64,000 bases of DNA from Arachidicoccus terrestris (GTDB lineage Bacteria; Bacteroidota; Bacteroidia; Chitinophagales; Chitinophagaceae). The stretch's first letter is position 1. Each line of letters starts with the position of its first letter. The notes beneath the pieces are model-generated. The model saw nothing but the letters and a program-made list of their open reading frames with translations. It ran no database searches and was not told where the DNA came from. Shown here in pieces: positions 35,875-44,734 of the stretch. Location of the stretch: positions 4,154,001 to 4,218,000 of the forward strand of contig NZ_CP083387.1 in the NCBI RefSeq assembly GCF_020042345.1, in the 5' to 3' direction. A program made the translations under genes and the position numbers.

Positions 35875-37023
35875 ATGTCTGGACAAAAAATTGATATTTT
35901 TGACACAACCCTCAGAGATGGCGAACAAGTACCTGGTTGTAAACTCAATACAACTGAAAAAGTTAAATTGGCACTTGAGCTCGAATTGCTGGGTGTAGAT
36001 ATTATTGAAGCAGGTTTTCCAATTTCCAGCCCTGGTGATTTTCAATCAGTTGAGCAGATTGCAAAAGCAGTGAAGGAGGCGACCGTCTGCGGTCTGACCA
36101 GAGCCGTGCAAAAAGATATTGAAGTAGCCGCCGAAGCGCTGAAACCCGCCAGGAGACCCCGGATTCATACCGGAATTGGTTCTTCTGATAACCACATCAA
36201 ATATAAATTCAATACCACCCGCGAGAAGATCGTGGAACGTGCTGTCGCAGCCGTAAAGCTGGCCCGCAACCTGGTGCCGGATGTTGAATTTTATGCTGAA
36301 GACGCCGGACGGGCTGACATTCAGTTTCTGGCACAGCTGATTGAGGCTGTAATTGCAGCCGGGGCTACTGTTGTCAATATCCCCGATACAACTGGTTTTT
36401 GCCTGCCGCATCAGTATGCGGAAAAGATCGGCTATCTGGTAAACAATGTAAAAGGGATTGAGCATGCGACTATTTCCTGTCATTGTCATAATGACCTGGG
36501 GCTGGCTACCGCCAATTCCCTGGCAGGCGTGATTGCCGGTGCCCGTCAGATTGAATGTACCATCAATGGCATCGGAGAGAGAGCCGGTAATACTTCTTTG
36601 GAAGAAGTGGCTATGGCGATCAAAAAGCATCCGGAACTGGGCCTGTATACAAATATTGAAAGCACCCGTCTGCATGGTTTGAGCAAGCAGGTTTCTGACA
36701 CGATGCGTATGCCCGTGCAGCCCAATAAAGCCATTGTGGGCGACAACGCTTTTGCCCATTCTTCCGGTATACATCAGGATGGTTTCTTGAAGGAGGCGAC
36801 TACCTATGAAATCATTGATCCGCTGGAAGTAGGCGCGGACATTTCAAAAATTGTTCTTACGGCCAGAAGCGGCAGAAGTGCTTTGGCATATCGCTTCAAA
36901 AAACTGGGCCATGACTTTACTCGGGACCAGGTAGATGTTCTCTATGAAAGGTTCCTGATTGTGGCCGATGAGAAAAAAGAAGTGACGGATGAAGATCTGG
37001 CTGCTTTAGCAAGTGCGCTTTAA
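35875..37023 (+). CDS. leuA: 2-isopropylmalate synthase, short form without the regulatory domain
   Basis: First committed step to leucine: condenses acetyl-CoA and 2-oxoisovalerate. Only 382 residues, against about 510 for the E. coli enzyme. The HMGL-like TIM barrel is complete: [13 protein letters not shown] at the N-terminus, the metal-binding [18 protein letters not shown] and [17 protein letters not shown], then a subdomain with [10 protein letters not shown] and [14 protein letters not shown]. The protein ends where the LeuA dimerisation and leucine-binding domain would begin. So feedback inhibition by leucine, if any, must act differently. Homocitrate or citramalate synthase activity is less likely, given leuCD and leuB follow. 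Confidence 0.93.
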   Translation: MSGQKIDIFDTTLRDGEQVPGCKLNTTEKVKLALELELLGVDIIEAGFPISSPGDFQSVEQIAKAVKEATVCGLTRAVQKDIEVAAEALKPARRPRIHTGIGSSDNHIKYKFNTTREKIVERAVAAVKLARNLVPDVEFYAEDAGRADIQFLAQLIEAVIAAGATVVNIPDTTGFCLPHQYAEKIGYLVNNVKGIEHATISCHCHNDLGLATANSLAGVIAGARQIECTINGIGERAGNTSLEEVAMAIKKHPELGLYTNIESTRLHGLSKQVSDTMRMPVQPNKAIVGDNAFAHSSGIHQDGFLKEATTYEIIDPLEVGADISKIVLTARSGRSALAYRFKKLGHDFTRDQVDVLYERFLIVADEKKEVTDEDLAALASAL

Positions 37024-37078
37024 AAATTTTGTAATTCTATTCAAATTCCATTCTATATAATTTAAGCAGTGAAGTGAT

Positions 37079-38479
37079 ATGAGCAAGAAAACATTATTCG
37101 ATAAAATCTGGGACACACACGAAGTGAAAAAAATCCAAGACGGTCCCTCCGTTTTATATATCGACCGCCATTTTATTCATGAAGTGACTAGCCCACAGGC
37201 TTTTAAAGGCCTGGAAAAAAGAGGATTGCCGGTCTTCAGACCTAAACAGGTTGTTGCTACAGCTGACCATAATGTCCCTACCTTACATCAGGAGCTTCCC
37301 ATTAAGGAAGAATTAAGCCGTATTCAGGTACAGACCTTAAAGGATAATTGTGCTAAGTTTGGTATTGAACTGTATGGTCTGGGCCATCCTTTCCAGGGCA
37401 TTGTGCATGTGATCGGGCCTGAACTGGGAATCACCCAACCAGGTTCCACGTACGTATGCGGGGATAGCCATACCAGCACACATGGAGCCTTTGGTTCCAT
37501 CGCTTTTGGTATCGGAACCAGTGAAGTAGAAATGGTATTGGCTACACAGTGCCTGTTACAAAGTAAACCTAAACTCATGCGTATCTCTGTTGATGGGCAG
37601 TTGGGTAAAGGTGTGAGTTCAAAGGACATTGTTCTTTATATATTATCTCAGATATCAGCCAGTGGCGCCACAGGCTATGCAGTGGAGTTTGCCGGAAGTG
37701 CGATCCGGGCGTTGAGCATGGAAGCCCGTATGACCATTTGCAATATGAGTATTGAGATGGGAGCCCGTTGTGGTATGATCGCTCCTGATGAAACAACATT
37801 TGCCTATGTAAAAGGTCGTAAGTTCGCTCCCGAGGGAGCCGACTGGGATAAAAAGCTTGCACAGTGGCGGCAGCTGTTCTCGGATGACGATGCGGCCTTT
37901 GATAAAGAATATCACTTTAAAGCAGAGGATATCGAACCGATGATTACCTATGGTACCAATCCAGGCATGGGTATCGGCGTTACCGGCCATGTACCTGAGC
38001 TCAGTGAAATTGATCCACGTGATAAAGCTGCATTTGAAAAATCCATTCAATATATGGGGTTGGCCGCCGGTGAAAATATTATGGGGCATCCTGTAGATTA
38101 TGTGTTCATCGGTAGCTGTACCAATTCCCGCATCGAGGATCTGCGTCAGGTAGCGGCCTTTGTAAAAGGAAAACAAAAGGCGCCCGGGGTGACCTGTTGG
38201 GTTGTTCCAGGAAGCAAGCAAGTGGAAGCACAGGCGAAGCAGGAAGGGATCGATAAGATTCTGGAGGCAGCGGGATTCCAGCTGCGTCAGCCAGGATGCA
38301 GTGCCTGCCTGGGTATGAATGAGGATAAGATTCCGGCCGGCAAATATTGTATCTCTACTTCTAATAGAAATTTTGAAGGTCGTCAAGGGCCTAATGCCCG
38401 TACAATGCTGGCAAGCCCGTTGATGGCTGCAGCCGCAGCGGTAACCGGTAAAGTATGTGACGTCCGAGAACTGGTTTAA
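37079..38479 (+). CDS. leuC: 3-isopropylmalate dehydratase large subunit
   Basis: Aconitase-family subunit of 466 residues, which with LeuD converts 2- to 3-isopropylmalate via 2-isopropylmaleate. The [4Fe-4S] cysteines are in [16 protein letters not shown] and GCSACLGMN; other signatures are [12 protein letters not shown] and [20 protein letters not shown]. Length and all iron ligands are normal. It lies 55 bp downstream of leuA in the leu operon. Confidence 0.97.
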   Translation: MSKKTLFDKIWDTHEVKKIQDGPSVLYIDRHFIHEVTSPQAFKGLEKRGLPVFRPKQVVATADHNVPTLHQELPIKEELSRIQVQTLKDNCAKFGIELYGLGHPFQGIVHVIGPELGITQPGSTYVCGDSHTSTHGAFGSIAFGIGTSEVEMVLATQCLLQSKPKLMRISVDGQLGKGVSSKDIVLYILSQISASGATGYAVEFAGSAIRALSMEARMTICNMSIEMGARCGMIAPDETTFAYVKGRKFAPEGADWDKKLAQWRQLFSDDDAAFDKEYHFKAEDIEPMITYGTNPGMGIGVTGHVPELSEIDPRDKAAFEKSIQYMGLAAGENIMGHPVDYVFIGSCTNSRIEDLRQVAAFVKGKQKAPGVTCWVVPGSKQVEAQAKQEGIDKILEAAGFQLRQPGCSACLGMNEDKIPAGKYCISTSNRNFEGRQGPNARTMLASPLMAAAAAVTGKVCDVRELV

Positions 38480-38528
38480 ATCATTTCCGTCATTCAAAAT
38501 TTTTTAAGCACCTTAATCAGAAATAGTC

Positions 38529-39125
38529 ATGAGTAAAGCAATTAATCATATAAATTCTACCGTGGTTCCATTGAACCTCGAAAACATTGATACGGATCAG
38601 ATCATTCCCGCCCGTTTTCTAAAGGCAACCAGCCGTGAAGGTTTCGGCGAAAACCTTTTCAGAGACTGGCGTTTTGAAAACAATGATCCTGACCAACCTA
38701 AAAAGGACTTTGTGCTGAATAGCCCGATTTATTCAGGTAAGATCCTGGTTGCCGCCAAGAATTTTGGATGCGGATCTTCCAGGGAGCATGCTGCCTGGGC
38801 CATTAAGGACTACGGCTTTGATGTTGTGGTCAGTAGTTTCTTTGCGGATATATTTAAGAATAATGCCCTGAACAACTTTTTGGTGCCGGTAACGGTAAGT
38901 GAAGAATTTCTTCAGAAAATATTTATAGCTGTAGAAAACGATCCTAAAACAGAGCTGTCCGTGAGCGTTGAAAATCAAACCATTACCATTGAAGCCACCG
39001 GCGAGAAGGAAAGTTTTGATATCAACCATTATAAAAAGGATTGCCTGCTGAATGGGTTCGACGATATTGATTACCTGCTCAATATGCGGGATGAAATCAC
39101 CGCTTTCGAACAGGCGCGTAATTAA
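38529..39125 (+). CDS. leuD: 3-isopropylmalate dehydratase small subunit
   Basis: Partner of LeuC, 198 residues. It carries the swivel-domain signatures [14 protein letters not shown] at the N-terminus and [22 protein letters not shown] in the middle, and the N-terminal IDTDQI motif that contacts substrate. Normal length. It lies 49 bp after leuC. Confidence 0.97.
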   Translation: MSKAINHINSTVVPLNLENIDTDQIIPARFLKATSREGFGENLFRDWRFENNDPDQPKKDFVLNSPIYSGKILVAAKNFGCGSSREHAAWAIKDYGFDVVVSSFFADIFKNNALNNFLVPVTVSEEFLQKIFIAVENDPKTELSVSVENQTITIEATGEKESFDINHYKKDCLLNGFDDIDYLLNMRDEITAFEQARN

Positions 39126-39178
39126 TTGCAGGTAAAATCAGTTCATTCAGTTAATTATAAAACCTTAAATCGTTAATT

Positions 39179-39952
39179 ATGCAGGAAGAGACGATCAGCT
39201 GGAATGCCCGTTTATACGATGAGCAGCATCATTTTGTCTCAGATTTTGGCCAGGACTTGGTGGCACTGCTGGCACCTGCAGCAGGAGAAAAGATTCTGGA
39301 CGCGGGGTGTGGTACCGGTACACTGGCAAGTGAGATTGCCAGCCGGGGGGCAACCGTATCGGGCATAGACCTCTCCCCTGCCATGATCGAAAAAGCGAAG
39401 GCTGCTTATCCTGGCATTTCTTTTCAGGTAGCAGATCTGACGGATTTTGATCTGGGGCGTACTTTCGACGCTGTTTTTTCCAATGCCACTTTGCATTGGG
39501 TAAGACCACCAGAGGCAGCGCTTCTATGCATTCACAAACATTTAGTGCCTGGCGGACGTTTTGTCCTGGAAATGGGCGGTTATAGAAATGTGGCCCATAT
39601 TATCGAGGCCATCATGCATGCCCTGGATGATGCAGGATATTCTGCAGAGGCCAGAAGACCAGGCAGTTGGTATTTCCCCTCTGTTGCGCAATATACCCTG
39701 CTTTTAGAACAGCAGGGGTTTGAAGTGCAGCTGGTGCATTATTTTGAACGACCGACCAGACTCAACGGCCTGGATGGAATGGCTAAGTGGATCGAAATGT
39801 TTGGCTTGTATTTATTTGAGGGAATAGACGGTGCGGCAGTAGAAGAACTGATCCAGGCGGCTGTTGAAAAGCTCCGGCCTACGCATTTTAAAGACGGTCA
39901 GTGGTGGGCAGATTATAGACGACTTAGAATAAAAGCAAAGAAGTTAGCGTGA
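39179..39952 (+). CDS. Trans-aconitate methyltransferase-like SAM enzyme inside the leu operon
   Basis: Class I SAM-dependent methyltransferase of 257 residues. Motif I is ILDAGCGTGTLASEIA, motif II SGIDLSPAMIEKAKAA, then VFSNATLHWVRPPEAALL and PGGRFVLEMGG, a pattern close to trans-aconitate methyltransferase (Tam), which has the same NAxLxW phrase. In yeast the related enzyme TMT1 methylates trans-aconitate and 3-isopropylmalate. Its place between leuD and leuB, 53 bp after leuD, suggests that it acts on isopropylmalate, isopropylmaleate or their trans isomers. That is inference. The stop codon overlaps the next start by 4 bp. Confidence 0.85.
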   Translation: MQEETISWNARLYDEQHHFVSDFGQDLVALLAPAAGEKILDAGCGTGTLASEIASRGATVSGIDLSPAMIEKAKAAYPGISFQVADLTDFDLGRTFDAVFSNATLHWVRPPEAALLCIHKHLVPGGRFVLEMGGYRNVAHIIEAIMHALDDAGYSAEARRPGSWYFPSVAQYTLLLEQQGFEVQLVHYFERPTRLNGLDGMAKWIEMFGLYLFEGIDGAAVEELIQAAVEKLRPTHFKDGQWWADYRRLRIKAKKLA

Positions 39953-41463
39953 ACGAACCAACCATCATATTAAACGAAGTAAAACTGACAAGACCAGGCG
40001 GTTTCAGCCTGCAGCATCTCAGTCTTGAATTACCTGCAGGAGCGCACCTTGTTGTCACCGGCCCGTCCGGATCGGGTAAGACTTCGCTGGGTATGGCTTT
40101 GGCAGGTAAGTTATTTGTTACCGGTTTGTTAGAAATTAGGCCGTTAAATGAAAATGCGTCTGGCAAAAAAAATCAGATGGTGGATCAGCGCTATGAGATA
40201 AAAAACAGAAGTAATACGGTAGATGGCTACTATCAGCAGCGCTATAACAGCCTCGATAATGAGGATGCATATACAGTTATGGAGGAGCTTTTGTTGATAC
40301 AGGATGATCCGGAGCTGATCAAGGAACATTTAAATGATTTTAATATCGGCTATTTAGCAGATAAGACGATGCTTACGCTTTCCAGTGGAGAGCATAAACG
40401 TTTTCAACTGGTGAAAATGTTGTTAAGTCCTGCGCCGATTGTAATACTGGATGAACCTTTTGTGGGACTCGATGTGCAGGCCAGGGGCGCATTAAACAAA
40501 ATGCTGGAAAAATTGGCACTAAAAGGCATACAGATCATTACACTTACGGGCGCCAGAGAACATTTTCCCGAAATAGCGACACATATTCTGGAACTGCAGA
40601 AGGGTAATGTGGTGTATTTTGGTGAGATCACCGGCTATGAACCAGGCTTTCAGCCTGAGGTCGCCAACTATGATCTTGCCCCGCTCACCCTGCAAAGAGC
40701 AGACAGGAAGGCAGAAGCGCCACAGGCCATCGTTAAAATGGTGGACCTGCATATCAGCTATTCTGATAAAATAATCTTTGAAAAACTGAACTGGACAGTG
40801 AAGCCAGCAGAACGATGGTTGCTCAAAGGACCTAATGGTGCCGGAAAATCAACTTTGCTTAGCCTGGTATACGGTGATAACCCTAAGGCTTATGCCAATC
40901 AGATTTATCTATTTGATAAAAGAAGAGGCACGGGTGAAAGTATTTGGGATATTAAAAAGCGGATGGGTTATGTATCACCGGAGTTACATGCTTTCTTTGA
41001 TAAGAACATTTCTTGTTTTTCTGCGGTTGCCAGTGGGTATTGTGACACGATGGGGTTGTACAGAAAATTAAATGAGCAAGAGACAAATCAGGTAGATGCC
41101 TGGTTAAAGACCCTTGATCTCACTGCTATCCGGGATAAAAAGCTTTCCCAGATATCAACAGGCCAACAGCGATTGATTATGCTGTTACGCGCCTTTATCA
41201 AGAGCCCGCCATTACTGATCCTGGATGAACCCTGTCAGGGGCTGGATCAGTGGCAAACGGAGGCCTTCGTACGGCTGGTGGAGGACTATTGTCTAAGGAC
41301 TGGGGCGACATTGATTTATATCAGCCACTATGCCAGTGAGATTCCATCCGTTGTATCACAGGTTATGGAACTGCAGGGAGATGGTAAAGGTGGGTATAGG
41401 ATATATGAAGCGAACAGAACGACTCAGGCTTTAAAGGAACAGCAAATGCTGGCAGCAACCTGA
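39949..41463 (+). CDS. Tandem ABC ATPase, ModF-like, without a membrane partner
   Basis: Soluble protein of 504 residues with two ABC domains. Domain 1: VTGPSGSGKTSLGMALAG, LSSGEHKRFQLVKMLLS, IVILDEPFVGLD. Domain 2: LKGPNGAGKSTLLSLVYG, ISTGQQRLIMLLRAFI, LLILDEPCQGLD. The layout matches ModF/PhrA-like proteins of unclear role, not ABC-F, because the long charged linker is missing. It starts with GTG overlapping the methyltransferase stop (GTGA, 39949-39952), so the two are likely translationally coupled. No permease is nearby. Its presence between leuD and leuB is unexplained. Confidence 0.85.
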   Translation: MNEPTIILNEVKLTRPGGFSLQHLSLELPAGAHLVVTGPSGSGKTSLGMALAGKLFVTGLLEIRPLNENASGKKNQMVDQRYEIKNRSNTVDGYYQQRYNSLDNEDAYTVMEELLLIQDDPELIKEHLNDFNIGYLADKTMLTLSSGEHKRFQLVKMLLSPAPIVILDEPFVGLDVQARGALNKMLEKLALKGIQIITLTGAREHFPEIATHILELQKGNVVYFGEITGYEPGFQPEVANYDLAPLTLQRADRKAEAPQAIVKMVDLHISYSDKIIFEKLNWTVKPAERWLLKGPNGAGKSTLLSLVYGDNPKAYANQIYLFDKRRGTGESIWDIKKRMGYVSPELHAFFDKNISCFSAVASGYCDTMGLYRKLNEQETNQVDAWLKTLDLTAIRDKKLSQISTGQQRLIMLLRAFIKSPPLLILDEPCQGLDQWQTEAFVRLVEDYCLRTGATLIYISHYASEIPSVVSQVMELQGDGKGGYRIYEANRTTQALKEQQMLAAT

Positions 41464-41512
41464 TCAACATAATAAAATTTAATTAAAAGAACAGAATTTA
41501 AAAATATCAATA

Positions 41513-42634
41513 ATGAAAAAGAATATTACGGTTATTCTGGGTGATGGCATAGGACCGGAAGTGACGGAACAATCTATCAAGATTTTAAACGCTGTTGGCG
41601 AGCAGTTTGGTCATGAGTTTACCTATGATTATCAGTTAATGGGTGCTGTCGCCATCGATGAGACAGGCAATCCCCTGCCGGACGCAACCATTGAATCCGC
41701 CCTGAAAAGTGATGCGGTGCTCTTTGGCGCCATAGGACATCCTAAATATGACAATGACCCCTCGGCCAAAGTACGCCCAGAGCAAGGTCTGTTAAAGTTA
41801 CGGAAGTCTTTACAGTTATATGCCAATATCCGCCCTGTGATCACCTACCCTGCGCTCAATCATCTGTCTCCCCTGAAGCCGGAGAAAATGGAGGGTGTGG
41901 ACTTTGTGATCTTTAGAGAACTTACCGGCGGTATTTATTTTGGAGAGAAAAAGGTAAACGAAGAGAAAACAGAAGCTTCTGATCTGTGCAGCTATACTAA
42001 ACCCGAAATTGAGCGGATCGCTCACCTGGCTTTCCAGTATGCCGGTCGGCCAGAGCGCAGGAAGAAACTGACACTGGTTGATAAAGCCAATGTACTGGAA
42101 ACTTCGCGCCTTTGGCGTAAAGTGGTGCAGGATATCGCACCGTCTTATCCGGACATCAAAGTAGATTATATGTTTGTTGACAATGCTTCAATGCAGATCA
42201 TTGTCAATCCCAAGCAGTTCGATGTCGTGCTGACGGAGAATATGTTCGGTGATATTATCAGTGATGAGGCCAGCGTACTGAGTGGTTCCCTGGGACTGTT
42301 GCCTTCTTCTTCTGTAGGAACCGGCACTGTTTTATTTGAACCGATTCATGGTTCTTATCCACAGGCCGCGGGCAAAGATATCGCTAATCCTATTGGCTCC
42401 ATACTTAGTGCGGCTATGATGCTGGAACATTTTGGCATGAATGAGGAAGCGGCGCTGGTCAGAAACGCTGTCGCCTGGACATTGGCCCAGGGATTTGTAA
42501 GCCAGGATATTGACGCCGTCAATAATTATGGTACCAGCGTGATCGGAGATTTGATCAAAGATTTTATCGAACAGAAAATTCCAGCAGATGTCAATAAGAA
42601 ATCTGTTGAATTAGGTAAATCTACGATTATCTAA
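41513..42634 (+). CDS. leuB: 3-isopropylmalate dehydrogenase
   Basis: Oxidises 3-isopropylmalate to 2-oxoisocaproate with NAD. 373 residues, normal. Signatures: VILGDGIGPEVTEQSIK, LLKLRKSLQLYANIRPV, the substrate loop FRELTGGIYFGEK, VDNASMQIIVNPKQFDVV and the metal-binding TENMFGDIISDEASVLSGSLGLLPS. It ends the leu operon and is followed by a terminator. Confidence 0.97.
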   Translation: MKKNITVILGDGIGPEVTEQSIKILNAVGEQFGHEFTYDYQLMGAVAIDETGNPLPDATIESALKSDAVLFGAIGHPKYDNDPSAKVRPEQGLLKLRKSLQLYANIRPVITYPALNHLSPLKPEKMEGVDFVIFRELTGGIYFGEKKVNEEKTEASDLCSYTKPEIERIAHLAFQYAGRPERRKKLTLVDKANVLETSRLWRKVVQDIAPSYPDIKVDYMFVDNASMQIIVNPKQFDVVLTENMFGDIISDEASVLSGSLGLLPSSSVGTGTVLFEPIHGSYPQAAGKDIANPIGSILSAAMMLEHFGMNEEAALVRNAVAWTLAQGFVSQDIDAVNNYGTSVIGDLIKDFIEQKIPADVNKKSVELGKSTII

Positions 42635-42646
42635 GTTCAGATAATC

Positions 42647-42675
42647 AACGCTGGGAAAAATATTTTTTCAGCATT
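42647..42675 (+). terminator. Terminator of the leu operon
   Basis: An imperfect inverted repeat, AACGCTGGGAAAAAT against ATTTTTTCAGCATT, 13 bp after the leuB stop, followed by a T-rich stretch (42677-42697). One C-A mismatch and G-U pairs are in the stem. Confidence 0.6.
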
Positions 42676-42706
42676 GTTCTTTGTTTTGATTTTTTTTCTA
42701 CATTTG
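42674..42706 (+). promoter_or_regulatory. Candidate promoter of the ilv leader
   Basis: TACATTTG at 42699-42706 matches the -7 box exactly. A TTG at 42674-42676 is 22 bp upstream as a weak -33 element. Transcription would start about 42713, roughly 25 nt before the leader peptide. Confidence 0.5.
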
Positions 42707-42737
42707 TTTCACGTTACCGTTATAACGTTATTATCTG

Positions 42738-42851
42738 TTGAAAACAAGTGTAAAAAATATAATCCCGGTCATCGCCCTAAATAATGTCATTATTGTGGTG
42801 GTCGTCATTATTTCCTTTTTCCGAGGAAGTGGTAATGGATTTGTTTTGTGA
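42738..42851 (+). CDS. ilv operon leader peptide, Ile/Val/Leu-rich
   Basis: A 37-codon reading frame beginning with TTG (42738-42740) and ending with TGA. It is not a protein of function but a translation sensor. It opens with KTSVKN, then residues 8-25 read IIPVIALNNVIIVVVVII, in which 14 of 18 are Ile, Val or Leu, and ends SFFRGSGNGFVL. The upstream in-frame stop at 42723-42725 leaves only CTG or TTG as possible starts, which explains why gene finders would miss it. Ribosome stalling at these codons would allow the antiterminator (42825-42833 with 42878-42886) to form, so that ilvDBN-C is expressed when branched-chain amino acids are scarce. Confidence 0.85.
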   Translation: MKTSVKNIIPVIALNNVIIVVVVIISFFRGSGNGFVL

Positions 42852-42910
42852 CACACGAGCAAAATAAAATATTGAAAACCACTTCCCTATCAGGAGGTGG
42901 TTTTTTCTTT
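42825..42910 (+). promoter_or_regulatory. ilv attenuator: antiterminator and terminator elements
   Basis: Three segments compete. GGAAGTGGT (42825-42833, inside leader codons 30-32) pairs perfectly over 9 bp with ACCACTTCC (42878-42886) to form the antiterminator. The same ACCACTTCC, extended as AAAACCACTTCC from 42875, pairs with GGAGGTGGTTTT (42893-42904) over 12 bp with one G-U to form the terminator, with a 6-nt loop and a U-run ending near 42906. The leader stop at 42849-42851 is 26 bp before the terminator stem. Confidence 0.85.
42875..42906 (+). terminator. Attenuator terminator upstream of ilvD
   Basis: Twelve-base-pair stem with one G-U pair, 6-nt loop and a T6 tail, as described for the attenuator. 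It lies 80 bp before the ilvD start and would stop transcription when the leader peptide is translated without stalling. Confidence 0.85.
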
Positions 42911-42986
42911 CAGGCCGGGTTTGATAACAGCGTTAAGCATATTCACGTAAAATATATTATTCAAAAAAGTTGTAAAGCATTAAAAA

Positions 42987-44699
42987 ATGGAGCCAAATCT
43001 CAATAAATATTCTAAAAACCTTACCCAGGATGAAACGCAACCTGGTGCCCAGGCGATGTACTATGCCATTGGTATGAAAGATGAAGACTTAGACAAAGCG
43101 CAAGTCGGTATCGCTGCCATGGGATGGGATGGTAATCCCTGTAATATGCATTTAAATGATTTAGCAACAGACGTCAGGGAGAGTGTAAATGCTTCCGGCC
43201 TTGTCGGGCTGCGGTTTTATACCATCGGGGTTAGTGATGGAATGGCCAATGGAACAGATGGCATGCGCTATAGTCTGGTTAGCCGTGATGTTATCGCCGA
43301 TAGTATTGAGACGAATGCAGGGGCACAGTATTATGACGGCCTTATTACCATCCCTGGATGTGATAAGAACATGCCAGGCTCTATAATGGCAATGGCCAGG
43401 CTGAACCGGCCGTCTCTGATGCTTTACGGTGGAACGATTGCGCCGGGGCACTATAAAGGTGAAGATTTAAATATCGTTTCTGCATTTGAAGCCTTGGGTC
43501 AGAAAATTGCCGGTAATCTGGATGAAGCAGATTTTAAAGGAATTGTCCAACATGCTTGTCCGGGTGCAGGTGCCTGTGGGGGCATGTATACCGCTAATAC
43601 GATGGCCAGCGCCATTGAGGCACTGGGTATGAGCCTGCCCTACTCTTCCTCTAATCCTGCATTGAGTGAAGAAAAGAAAAAAGAATGTGAAGCTGCTGGC
43701 GCTGCTATCCGGCTGCTGCTGGAAAAAGATATTAAGCCTTCCGATATTATGACGCGTAAGGCCTTTGAAAATGCCATGACCGTTATTATGGCACTGGGCG
43801 GCAGCACCAATGCGGTCCTACATATGATCGCTATTGCCAGAACGGCTAAAGTACCTTTGACGCAAGACGATTTTCAGCTGATCAGTGATAAAGTACCTAT
43901 GCTGGCTGACTTTAAACCCAGCGGTAAATACCTGATGGAAGATCTGCACCAGTATGGCGGAACACCTGCGGTGATGAAGTATCTGCTTTCTAAAGGATTG
44001 TTACACGGTGACTGTCTGACTGTTACCGGTAAGACGGTTGCAGAGAACCTGGCTGACGCGCCGGATCTGGATTTTGAAAAACAGGATATTATCCATTCTT
44101 TGGACAATCCGATCAAAGCTACAGGGCACTTACAAATACTCTATGGTAACCTGGCAGAAGATGGCAGTGTGGCCAAGATCACCGGTAAGGAAGGTGAAAG
44201 ATTTGAAGGTACCGCCAGGGTATTTGACGGTGAAGCTCATTTGATTGAAGGCCTTGCCTCTAAAAGAGTACATGCAGGTGATGTAGTGGTCATCCGTTAC
44301 AGTGGACCGGTAGGTGCTCCTGGCATGCCTGAAATGCTGAAGCCGACGGGCGCAATTATCGGTGCTGGTCTGGGTAAATCAGTGGCACTGATAACAGACG
44401 GTCGTTTCAGTGGCGGTACGCACGGATTTGTCGTAGGGCATATTACGCCCGAAGCCCATAAAGGCGGTCTGATCGCTCTTGTAGAAGATGATGATATTAT
44501 TGAAATTGATGCGGTGAATAATAAAATTGTATTAAAAGTCGCTGAAGAGGAGATTGAGCGTCGACGCAAAGCATGGAAACAACCACCTTTAAAGGTCTCT
44601 TCAGGGGTGTTGTATAAATACGCTAATACTGTGGCCTCCGCTGCATATGGTTGTGTAACTGATGAGCTGGAGGAGGATCTTAAAAGAGACAATAAATAG
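42987..44699 (+). CDS. ilvD: Dihydroxy-acid dehydratase
   Basis: Iron-sulfur enzyme that dehydrates dihydroxy acids to the 2-keto acids of valine and isoleucine. 570 residues, normal. Cluster cysteines are in [11 protein letters not shown] and [18 protein letters not shown]; the C-terminal half carries [13 protein letters not shown] and [20 protein letters not shown]. First gene of the ilv operon, directly downstream of the attenuator. Confidence 0.97.
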   Translation: MEPNLNKYSKNLTQDETQPGAQAMYYAIGMKDEDLDKAQVGIAAMGWDGNPCNMHLNDLATDVRESVNASGLVGLRFYTIGVSDGMANGTDGMRYSLVSRDVIADSIETNAGAQYYDGLITIPGCDKNMPGSIMAMARLNRPSLMLYGGTIAPGHYKGEDLNIVSAFEALGQKIAGNLDEADFKGIVQHACPGAGACGGMYTANTMASAIEALGMSLPYSSSNPALSEEKKKECEAAGAAIRLLLEKDIKPSDIMTRKAFENAMTVIMALGGSTNAVLHMIAIARTAKVPLTQDDFQLISDKVPMLADFKPSGKYLMEDLHQYGGTPAVMKYLLSKGLLHGDCLTVTGKTVAENLADAPDLDFEKQDIIHSLDNPIKATGHLQILYGNLAEDGSVAKITGKEGERFEGTARVFDGEAHLIEGLASKRVHAGDVVVIRYSGPVGAPGMPEMLKPTGAIIGAGLGKSVALITDGRFSGGTHGFVVGHITPEAHKGGLIALVEDDDIIEIDAVNNKIVLKVAEEEIERRRKAWKQPPLKVSSGVLYKYANTVASAAYGCVTDELEEDLKRDNK

Positions 44700-44734
44700 A
44701 AACAAATCATTTATCATACATAAAAAAGACTCAA

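Noticed and set aside
36046-36774. 242-codon open frame on the minus strand inside leuA
   Set aside because: Lies wholly inside a clear essential-type enzyme gene in the antisense direction and shows no family features.
37655-38497. 280-codon open frame antisense to leuC
   Set aside because: Shadow of leuC, which has full iron-sulfur motifs. The composition of the antisense product is not protein-like.
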